Shown here: positions 28,501 to 36,353 of the stretch, piece by piece
Layout: each line of letters begins with the position of its first letter
Numbering within the stretch: the stretch's first letter is position 1
Assembly: GCA_025359985.1 (NCBI GenBank)
Contig: JANYDB010000039.1
Coordinates: 1-64,000 of the forward strand
From: Burkholderiales bacterium
GTDB lineage: Bacteria; Pseudomonadota; Gammaproteobacteria; Burkholderiales; Usitatibacteraceae
Direction: 5' to 3'
DNA: 64,000 nucleotides
Translations under genes and position numbers: made by a program
Notes under the pieces: generated by a model
The model's input: the letters and a program-made list of their open reading frames with translations, nothing else
Databases searched by the model: none
What the model was told of the DNA's origin: nothing

Positions 28501-30413
28501 GCAACTTCAAATTTCGTTTTGACGTTTGCAAGATCAAGATCTTTGAACGTATGTACCAATCCGAAATCATGAATATGAATCGCAGGATTGCTGTGACGCT
28601 CAATCGTATATGAACGTTCGCTGTCCACTTTGACCCCCATGTTTTCAAGCATCGGCAAACTCGCTGACAGTGGGATCGCGGCTCCTAGCTGGTATAGCCG
28701 GAAGTGTAGGGTGTCGGCGGCGGATTCGGTTGCTTGATAGAGCATCATCGCCAGCCGATTATCCGGCGATAGCTTTTGTGCCATCGCAAAATCCTGCACG
28801 GCTTCGTGCGCAGAAACATCTTCCCGATAGGCAGCCGGGAAGGGCAATACAAAGTCACGTCGTGCGGCGTTGGCGGCGGCTTCTCCGCGGGCGCTGTTAA
28901 GCGCTAAAAATACACCGTCTTCCCAGCGGCTGATGGCAGCCACGATTTCGGCCTCCAGCGCTTTTAAATCAACCTGGGTGCTGACAGTCGGTGACGTACG
29001 CACCAGCATATGAACACGCGCCAAGACGGATTCGGATAATTGCACATTGAATTCTGCGCTGGTGCCATTAAAAGCCCGTTTCAGAATTTCCTGGAGTTTT
29101 ACACGGACCTCGGTGTTGTAATTTTCACGCGGTAAAAAAATCAGGCACGAATAGAAACGCGCATAAACATCGCGGCGCACGAACACCCGCGTCCGGGCAC
29201 GCTCGCCCAATCGCAGAATGCCCATCGCGGTTTCAAACAGCATTTCCTCACCGATCTGGAATAATTCATCGCGCGGATAAGTTTCGAGAATTGAGAATAA
29301 ATTTTTGCCTGCGTGGCTTGAATGCGGAAAGCCGGCACGCGCCATCACCCGCTGAATTTTTTGCCGCAATAGCGGAATATCTTGTGGATTGGCGTGATAG
29401 GTGCTGGACGTATAAAGCCCCACGAAACGACGCTCGCCGATGACTTGGCCGTCTAAATCAAAACGTTTGATGCCGAGATAATCCAGATAGCCCACGCGAT
29501 GCACGGTAGCGCGTGAATTGGCTTTGGTGAGCACCAGTAATTGTGGGTTGCGGGCGAGGGCGCGAATTTCCGGCGGTAATTCAGTGAAACTCGCTGAGAC
29601 CCCGCCAAGCTTGGGTTCGCGCAAGATACCGAGCCCGGATTTGGAGACGATTTTAAGCACGTCCTGGCCATTTTGTTCGGTCAATTCATAATCGCGATAG
29701 CCCAAAAACGTGAAGTGATTATCGCCAACCCAGGCTAAAAATGCGCGAGCCTCATCCAGCTCTTCGATCGGAACTACTTTTACAGCACCGCTCATGGAGC
29801 CCAAAATTTCAGCGACTTTTGCTTTCATTTGCGGCCAGTCTTCAACGGACGAACGCACGTCGCCTAACACTGCGACCAAGCCATCACCCAGCGCCTTGAT
29901 ACGCGCCGGATCGCTGATGCGTTCAACCTCAACATGAATCCATGATTCGAGCTTTACACCGTCATGCGGATTGTCTAGGAAGGTGAGCTGGCCGTGTTTG
30001 TCACGCAATGCATCAAATAACGGATGAATCACAAAGTGGGTGGCAATTCCCTGGCGATTGATTTCCATGGCAATTGAATCCACCAGAAACGGCATATCGT
30101 CATTAACAAATTCTATGACCGTGGTTGATGCAGTCCAACCATGTTCGTCGGTCTTCGGACTAAAAATGCGCATTTTCGCAGCGCCAGACTGAAACTCCTG
30201 GCCAAACTGCAGATGGTTAAGCGCAATTTCGCACCAGGTGGCAGCGCCGCGCATTGTAAAATCTTCAGGATCCATTTCCTGGTAGTAGCTGGCCGCAAAA
30301 GCTTTGGCAGCAGACTGTTCTTTGGCAGGCACTTTGCCGTCAATGAGCTGGTTAATTTCATACAGGAGAATGGTTTTGCGCTGTTCTGCAGTCGTTGAGA
30401 TTGATATCGTCAT
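25590..30413 (-). CDS. gdhB: NAD-specific glutamate dehydrogenase, large (~180 kDa) type
   Basis: With the start at 30413 the protein has 1607 residues, the size of the large bacterial NAD-GDH class. The catalytic part shows [21 protein letters not shown], the catalytic-lysine region [10 protein letters not shown], and [15 protein letters not shown]. A long N-terminal ACT-like regulatory part and a C-terminal domain flank it. It converts glutamate and NAD+ to 2-oxoglutarate, ammonium and NADH, usually for glutamate or amino-acid catabolism. The ORF track starts 27 codons earlier; [13 protein letters not shown] fits the family better and has AGG about 8 bases upstream. It is the first gene of a tight minus-strand run with dsbB and the DUF3429 gene. 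A TATAAT lies ~45 bp upstream. Confidence 0.93.
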   Translation of the reverse strand: [1607 protein letters not shown]

Positions 30414-30456
30414 GGAGTATGGCCTGACGCAGCAGGCAATTATTCGTGGAGCCCGC

Positions 30457-30462
30457 ATTATA
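30457..30462 (-). promoter_or_regulatory. Putative -10 box for the glutamate dehydrogenase gene
   Basis: On the minus strand TATAATGCGGGC is a perfect -10 hexamer about 45 bp before the chosen start codon. No good -35 at 16-18 bp was found, so the call is tentative. Confidence 0.35.
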
Positions 30463-30551
30463 GACTTGTCGTCAATTCTGGCTCTTGAATTCATGCAAAA
30501 AAATTATGCGCGTTGTGCATAGTTATGCAAAGGCGAGAAGGAGCTAACCTT

Positions 30552-31040
30552 TTATTCGACTACGCATCGGTCGTGCATAACAGGCATCGTCGGTGTTGGC
30601 CAGCTTTGATAAGTGTAAATTGATTGCGGAAATTCAACGCCAGATTGCAATGGCCTTCCAAACTGCATCGGCCCCAGAGACCGTGCGGTTTCATATCCCA
30701 GACGTTTCCAGAACGCCATGGCGCGAGGATTGCTCCTCATGGCTGCCATCAGTATGCGTTTGCCGCGCTGTTCGCGACCATAATGCTGTAACGCTTCAAC
30801 CACCTTGTTGCCGTAACCCTTCGCGCCCATTTCGAGCTTGAACATCATCGATTCAATATACCAATCATGTTTATTGGGCTGGTGTTGGCGGATGATCAGT
30901 ATGCCAATGAGTGAAGATGAAAAATCAAATATCCCAATGCATGAACCTTGAACTGGAATAGCAGAGGGCAACGCCGATTCAGTGAGTAATTTGTTTGCGG
31001 CATCTGCACCAGGATCAATGCCAGTGAGCTGCAGCGCCAT
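30552..31040 (-). CDS. GNAT-family N-acetyltransferase
   Basis: A 162-residue protein with the acetyl-CoA binding motif A (MFKLEMGAKGYGNKVVEAL) and motif B (NPRAMAFWKRLGYE), typical of GNAT enzymes. It transfers an acetyl group from acetyl-CoA to an unknown amine. The N-terminal ~25 residues are not typical. It is upstream of gdhB on the same strand with a 138-bp gap that carries its own promoter-like sequence, so it may be separate. Confidence 0.8.
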   Translation of the reverse strand: MALQLTGIDPGADAANKLLTESALPSAIPVQGSCIGIFDFSSSLIGILIIRQHQPNKHDWYIESMMFKLEMGAKGYGNKVVEALQHYGREQRGKRILMAAMRSNPRAMAFWKRLGYETARSLGPMQFGRPLQSGVEFPQSIYTYQSWPTPTMPVMHDRCVVE

Positions 31041-31405
31041 ATCATCGCATTGCGCTCAAAGATTCTATAATGCAGGTTCGTCATGTTCATTCAACAAACG
31101 ACCTTAACCCGCGTTAAATTTAAGAACTCGTTTTACATTATTTCAAAAACGTAAGATTGAATACAATTTATTTATATTACGAAAAATAATTTTGACGAGC
31201 GATTTATATCCTAGGCGATTAAAAGTGTACCGACTCGTTGCTGCGGCTTGTTGATGGCGGCTTGATCTTTCACGATTAGTCCATAACGTGTGCATGTCAC
31301 GCGCGTCCGTTTCGTGCTGGCACGCCGTCGTTGTTCCGCTACAATAAGTTTGTTATCGAGTTGAGTTAATTTTCATCCAACCAGCAAACCAAAAAGAGCT
31401 ATCGC
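31041..31405. other. AT-rich intergenic region before the sigma factor-kinase unit
   Basis: No gene is seen in 365 bp. The left part is very AT-rich. A promoter-like pair is at 31317-31345; a TATAAT at 31066-31071 lacks a partner. AAGAG upstream of GTG 31406 is the likely ribosome binding site. Confidence 0.55.
31317..31345 (+). promoter_or_regulatory. Putative promoter of the ECF sigma-kinase operon
   Basis: CTGGCA (-35-like, four of six) and TACAAT (-10-like, five of six) are spaced by exactly 17 bp, about 60 bp before the GTG start. It could instead be an ECF promoter of different consensus. Confidence 0.4.
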
Positions 31406-31993
31406 GTGGAGCCGTTAAATTCATCCAGTCAGGTAAGTGAATTGTTGGCCGAAATAAAGGCCGGAAACGCAGGCGACAGCAGCGCATCAGCGCGACTGTA
31501 TTCATTGTTGTATCCCGAGATAAAACGGCTTGCCCGTTCCCGTTTGTACGCGGCGGGTGGTGTTACCAGCCTCAATACGACCGCCCTGGTTAATGAAGGT
31601 TTTTTACGCATGGCGCAACGAGAAGGGATGGCCGGTGAGTCACGCCTGCAGTTTTTCGCTTATGTAGGCAAAGTATTGCGCTCGGTGGTGCTGGATCATT
31701 TGCGCGCCGAGACTGCCGAGAAACGCGGTGGTAATCAAGTGCAGGTCACACTTTCGCAGGCAGAGTCGATTGCAGTTGCAGGGCGTGACAACTGGTTTTT
31801 GCTTGATCTGGCGTTAGAGCAGCTCAAAGACATGGATTACGCGTTGTATGAGTTGGTTGAGCTGCGCTATTTTGCGGGGTTGACCGTGAGCGAAATTGCG
31901 GCTTTGCGTAAGGTTTCTACCCGCACTATTGAGCGTGACTGGGTCAAGGCGAAAGCCATACTCGAAGAAATGGTCGAACATGCGCCCGAATAA
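31406..31993 (+). CDS. ECF-type RNA polymerase sigma factor (TIGR02999-like)
   Basis: A 195-residue sigma-70 factor with region 2 (LYSLLYPEIKRLARSRLY, LNTTALVNEGFLRM, YVGKVLRSVVLDHLRA) and region 4 (VELRYFAGLTVSEIAALRKV, STRTIERDWVKAKA). The spacing and the TTALVNE motif match the group usually encoded next to Ser/Thr kinases. The start is GTG. It is followed after 9 bp by a kinase-TPR gene, so the kinase probably controls this sigma factor or is controlled with it; no anti-sigma gene is seen. Its targets may include the exported-protein genes downstream, which is inference. Confidence 0.92.
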   Translation: MEPLNSSSQVSELLAEIKAGNAGDSSASARLYSLLYPEIKRLARSRLYAAGGVTSLNTTALVNEGFLRMAQREGMAGESRLQFFAYVGKVLRSVVLDHLRAETAEKRGGNQVQVTLSQAESIAVAGRDNWFLLDLALEQLKDMDYALYELVELRYFAGLTVSEIAALRKVSTRTIERDWVKAKAILEEMVEHAPE

Positions 31994-32002
31994 AGAGCTG
32001 GT

Positions 32003-35000
32003 GTGAATATTACTGACTGGCAACGCCGTTCGGCACTGTTTGACGAGGTGGTTGATTTGCCAGTAGAGGCGCGCGAAGAATGGCTGGCCGCGCTTGCTAA
32101 AAATGCTCCGCAGCATTTGGCTGCCGTGACAAAAATGCTGCTCGATTACGATCAGACCGAACCTGATCGCACCGCTGCACCGATGATTGGTGGTTTAGGA
32201 ACTGTCGAATTTGAATCCCGCTTGGATTGCGCCACGATGCCTGCAGATATGCAATTAAAATCTGGCGCGCTGATCGGCGCCTGGCGATTAGACCGAAAAA
32301 TTGGCGAAGGCGGCATGGGCTCGGTGTGGTTAGCCGCGCGTCAGGATGGACACTTTAAAGGCAGTGCGGCGATTAAATTTTTACGCACCGGTTCAGGTAA
32401 CACTGAGGTAGTGGAACGTTTTCTGCGCGAACGTCGTCTGCTGGCACGCTTGATTCATCCCGGTATTGCCCGCCTACTGGATGCGGGCACTCATGCGGGC
32501 GAGCCTTATCTGGTAATGGAATACATAGACGGCCAACCCATCACCGCGTGGGCGGCAGCGCATGCGCCACGTGTTGCTGACCGGATTTCACTGATGCTCA
32601 AAGTCTGTCGAGCTGCCGAATACGCACACAGCCAACTGATCGTACATCGCGACTTGAAACCGTCAAATGTGCTGGTAAACCGTATGGGCGAACCATCACT
32701 GCTGGATTTCGGTATTGCCAAGCTCATTGATGCAGCAGATGATGATTACGCGACTGCATTAACCCGCATTACCGGTCGTGGTTTCACTTTGGGCTATTGT
32801 GCGCCGGAGCAGATTACCGGTGAGCCAACGGGTGTGGCGGCTGATGTATTTTCGATGGGCGTGCTGTTGTTTGAATTACTGACCGGTACGCTGCCGTTTC
32901 GGCCCCAACAGGAAGGCCGTGCTGCACTTGAACACGCCATGGTGCATGCAGATGCGCGCAGCATTTCAAAAGCCCTTGACGAAGCTGCTGTATTGCCCGG
33001 CAATTTGCCCAGTAATCGCCCAGTGGATGCAGAGCGCACGAAAGGTGATCTTGAAGCCATTGTGGCCCGTGCGTTGCGCAAAAAACCGGCTGATCGCTAC
33101 CCGACTTTGAGTGCGTTTGCTGATGACCTTGAGCGATGGCTGAATAATTTGCCAGTCGCGGCACGACGCGGGAACTGGCAATACATGACCCTGCTGTGGC
33201 TCAAGCGCAATCGCGCACTGGCCGTCGTCGGGACGGCAGCGTTTATTGCCGTCAGTACCGGTATGGTCACGGCAATCTGGCAAGCTGAACGTGCCAGTGA
33301 AGAGGCATTGCGTGCAGACCAGGAAAAAGAAGTTGCGGTCGAGCAGCGTCGGCGCGCCGAGATCGCCACCGCACAGGCGACTGCCGCCTTGGCCGAAAGC
33401 GATCAGGCGAAGCGTTCCGCGTTGCAGGCCGGGCAACTGGCAGAGCGCAGCGCGTCACTGGCACGGCAGTCTGAACAGACGGCGATGCAAAACGAATTAC
33501 GCTCGCGGCAGGCAGAGGCCGACGCCGCCACATCCAGTCGCAATGCGCAGAAGGAAGCGGCCAAAGCCAAAGCGGTAAATCAGTATCTGGTCACCCTGTT
33601 TGAGAGCGCCGACCCGGAACGTATCAAAGGAGAAAAACTCACGGCTCGCGAATTGCTCGATTCTGGCGCGAAATCACTGACCACACAATTCGCGAATGAC
33701 CCGCAAACATTGGCGGAATTGCAAGCGGTGTTGGGACGGACTTATGTTGGCTTGTCACAGCCGAAAACAGCGATTCCGTTGCTTACCGAAGCGGCTGCAA
33801 CGGTGGCAACAAAATATGGGGATCGCTCAGTCGAGCATGCACGAATTCTCTATTCGCTGGCGCGCGCGGAATCGGAAATTGATAATTTTCCGGAAGCGCA
33901 GAAGCACTATCAAATAGCGCTGGACATACTGGAACCTTTAGACGGGATTGCAAGTGAGACTATTGTTACCGGCAAAACATATCTGGCCCATGCGCTACAA
34001 AAACAGGGGAAGTTCGCCGAAATTGATTCGTTGCTTGCGCCCGTGCGGGCCGCCATCATCGCGCAGCTGGGCGACCAGAGCTGGCTATTCGTCGAGATCG
34101 AAAATGCGCGCGCAGTGGCTCTGTCGGGTCAAGGCAAGATCAATGAAGAACACCGTATTCTGCTGAGTATTGAACCACTTCTAAAAGCACCGCCGCCCGG
34201 CAAACGCGCCGATGCGCTGGTGATCCGTAACAATCTGGCGATTGCTTTTGCGCGCATTGGCAATCTGGCTGAAGCGATTCCGCGAGCCAATGCAGCGGTT
34301 GCGGGCTTTATCGAGCACCTCGGGCCTGACGCCGAGCAAACACTAAAGACAATGTGGTTTTCAGGTGAGCTACTGCGGCAAGCCGGCCGCTATGCGGATT
34401 GCGCAACGCAGTATGAGCGTGTGGCGGAAATCCGGGCGCGGGTTACCGGCGAAACCCATCCACTAACGGTTGATGTGTTTTCAAAAACCGCTTCCTGTGC
34501 ACAACTAACCGGCAATGAAGCGCAGGCGGCGGCCTACACAGCACGTGCGCTGGCAGCGTTGGCGCCCACCGATCAGCCGCCGCAACGCAATGTGCTGCGT
34601 ACTCTGCTGACTTTGCAGCTATATATGCTTGATCGTGCTGACACTCCACGAGCGCGGACTTTGCTGCTGCGAACAAAGGCGCTTGCAGTGGCACTGAATC
34701 TTTCTGCAACCTCACCGGAATCATTATGGATCACGGTCGTTGAGGCTTGCACTGCAGCGCGGGCAGGCGACGTTAAAGCAGCCCTGCGTGGAATGGACGC
34801 GCTATTAGTAAAGGCACCTATGTTCACAAATCTGCCCGCTGTCAGATCGCTGTATGCGTACTTTCTGGTACTGGACGGTCAATTTGAACATGCACAGGCC
34901 GAGATGATTGAAGCCCGCAAGTTGGCCGCATTGCGCATGACGGAAACACACCCTGTTTACCTCACTTTTAATTATGTAGATGCGCTCATTGCTCGACCCA

Positions 35001-35089
35001 AAGAGGGCGCCAGCGCACTACGCGCGCTTGAGACGGGTGCCGGTAGAGCTGCGCGCCTGCCGTTGGCACCGAACTGGTTTGGGCTATGA
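32003..35089 (+). CDS. Membrane Ser/Thr protein kinase with TPR repeats
   Basis: A 1028-residue protein. The kinase domain (about 90-375) has the glycine loop GEGGMGSVW, the lysine in AAIKFL, the catalytic HRDLKPSN (Asp near residue 214) and DFGIAKL. One transmembrane helix follows (about 398-420). Next is an Ala/Glu/Gln-rich coiled coil (about 425-530) and then a C-terminal half made of TPR-like repeats, presumably periplasmic or extracytoplasmic. This domain order is typical of bacterial Pkn kinases co-encoded with ECF sigma factors. The N-terminal ~85 residues contain a small helical region (LFDEVVDLPVEAREEWL) common in this group. The start is GTG, 9 bp after the sigma gene. A very long hairpin lies downstream. 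Confidence 0.92.
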   Translation: MNITDWQRRSALFDEVVDLPVEAREEWLAALAKNAPQHLAAVTKMLLDYDQTEPDRTAAPMIGGLGTVEFESRLDCATMPADMQLKSGALIGAWRLDRKIGEGGMGSVWLAARQDGHFKGSAAIKFLRTGSGNTEVVERFLRERRLLARLIHPGIARLLDAGTHAGEPYLVMEYIDGQPITAWAAAHAPRVADRISLMLKVCRAAEYAHSQLIVHRDLKPSNVLVNRMGEPSLLDFGIAKLIDAADDDYATALTRITGRGFTLGYCAPEQITGEPTGVAADVFSMGVLLFELLTGTLPFRPQQEGRAALEHAMVHADARSISKALDEAAVLPGNLPSNRPVDAERTKGDLEAIVARALRKKPADRYPTLSAFADDLERWLNNLPVAARRGNWQYMTLLWLKRNRALAVVGTAAFIAVSTGMVTAIWQAERASEEALRADQEKEVAVEQRRRAEIATAQATAALAESDQAKRSALQAGQLAERSASLARQSEQTAMQNELRSRQAEADAATSSRNAQKEAAKAKAVNQYLVTLFESADPERIKGEKLTARELLDSGAKSLTTQFANDPQTLAELQAVLGRTYVGLSQPKTAIPLLTEAAATVATKYGDRSVEHARILYSLARAESEIDNFPEAQKHYQIALDILEPLDGIASETIVTGKTYLAHALQKQGKFAEIDSLLAPVRAAIIAQLGDQSWLFVEIENARAVALSGQGKINEEHRILLSIEPLLKAPPPGKRADALVIRNNLAIAFARIGNLAEAIPRANAAVAGFIEHLGPDAEQTLKTMWFSGELLRQAGRYADCATQYERVAEIRARVTGETHPLTVDVFSKTASCAQLTGNEAQAAAYTARALAALAPTDQPPQRNVLRTLLTLQLYMLDRADTPRARTLLLRTKALAVALNLSATSPESLWITVVEACTAARAGDVKAALRGMDALLVKAPMFTNLPAVRSLYAYFLVLDGQFEHAQAEMIEARKLAALRMTETHPVYLTFNYVDALIARPKEGASALRALETGAGRAARLPLAPNWFGL

Positions 35090-35165
35090 CGAGTCATTGT
35101 TTTCATAACGGCTGAGCATGCGCAGATATAAACATATCAGCCACATAAATTAAAAACTGAAGAGT

Positions 35166-35232
35166 AAACCCCAGCATTAAAAGGCATCTTGAAGCATTTT
35201 TGCTCCAAGATGCCTGTTAATGCTGGGGTTTT
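35166..35232. terminator. Very long hairpin (31-bp stem, TTTT loop)
   Basis: Two 31-base arms (35166-35196 and 35201-35231) pair with only two mismatches around a 4-base loop. The arms start AAACCCCAGC and end GCTGGGGTTT. It lies 77 bp after the kinase stop and about 100 bp before the next gene. The end T-run supports terminator function on either strand, but the stem is far longer than usual and resembles a mobile palindromic element. Confidence 0.7.
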
Positions 35233-35329
35233 GAAATTTAAATTAATCAACAGAGGTAAATGTCGTACTTTCCAGATGGCCTGCGTCTGATAGGTTGATG
35301 CATATTTCCGCCATCGATTGGGAGAAAAC

Positions 35330-36319
35330 ATGAAGCCTGTCAACATGATTGAAATCGCCAAACTCGGGTTGGCCACCATGAGCTTAATTACGGCAAGTTG
35401 GGCGGTGTCAGCCCAAAGCCAGCTCACCCCGCCAACTCCACTCAAGCCGCCCACACCGGCTGGCACGGGTGACAGCACCACCCCTCTTTCAACCGGGCTT
35501 GCCAAGCCCAACGCGCCACTACAGATGGACAAATTATCGACGAATAATCTACGTCCGCAAAATATAAAAATTGGTAGCGAAACAATCGCTTTGCACATGC
35601 TGCCCGATACACAGATTTTCAAGGGTGCTTCCGGCAGAACCATAAGCGTGGCACGTTTGAAGCAATTGCAGGCGTTGCTGGACCCCAGCCTGCCTGCCGA
35701 AATTAAAGCGGGTGGCCCGATTGTTAAGGCGCAGCCTGGTCAGTCGCTCGCCAGCATGGCAGCGCTGCCTGCCAATACGCGTATCACGCTCGCCAATGGC
35801 CATATCGCCAGTGCAGGGCAGTTGAACGAAATTAAAGGCTTAATCAACAAGATGAACCAGCCGCGCACCATTACGCCGGTGCCAATAGTGCTGGCCAATT
35901 CGCAGGCGCGGCTAACAGTAGGCCCTACGCTTACGTTGGCAGACGCATTAAAGCGGCCTGCCAGTGAACCTGTCAGGGTGGGTAACTACACTTATACAGC
36001 TGAACAATTGCGGCTTATTGACAGTAAGCTTCGCGCCAGCAAGGTTGATCCACGCGGCCTGGTTGAACGGGAGCGAGGCAGTGGCACGTCAGTTACCAAT
36101 AAACCAAACCTTAATGTGATTCCTTCTGGCCCTCAAATAAAAATAGCTCGTGGCTCATCCATGGTTTCAATGCTGGATAAGCCGGATAGCGCGGTGCTGG
36201 TTTCCGCCAATGGCAAAGTCACCACGGTCGGCGCACTCAAACAATATTTGCGCGAAAAAAACCTGACGGCTGCGCAATTTGATGCGCAGAAAAATGCCAA
36301 AGTACGGCCCACAAAATAA
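35330..36319 (+). CDS. Exported protein with four ~45-residue internal repeats
   Basis: A 329-residue protein of unknown function. The signal peptide ends near AVSA|QSQ (residue 28). A Pro/Thr-rich linker follows (about 33-75). Four copies of a ~45-residue module then occur at about 79-121, 132-176, 192-238 and 270-311. Each has a hydrophobic L..M/A..L-P, a variable loop with Gly, then T/S-x-A/V..LK..L (for example ISVARLKQLQALL and VTTVGALKQYL). The ORF track begins at 35318; I use ATG 35330, which has GGGAG 6 bases upstream. I do not recognise a family. It is the first of seven consecutive genes for exported proteins. Confidence 0.8.
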   Translation: MKPVNMIEIAKLGLATMSLITASWAVSAQSQLTPPTPLKPPTPAGTGDSTTPLSTGLAKPNAPLQMDKLSTNNLRPQNIKIGSETIALHMLPDTQIFKGASGRTISVARLKQLQALLDPSLPAEIKAGGPIVKAQPGQSLASMAALPANTRITLANGHIASAGQLNEIKGLINKMNQPRTITPVPIVLANSQARLTVGPTLTLADALKRPASEPVRVGNYTYTAEQLRLIDSKLRASKVDPRGLVERERGSGTSVTNKPNLNVIPSGPQIKIARGSSMVSMLDKPDSAVLVSANGKVTTVGALKQYLREKNLTAAQFDAQKNAKVRPTK

Positions 36320-36353
36320 CGGCGCTAATTAGAAAATAGAGAGGGATTTCATC

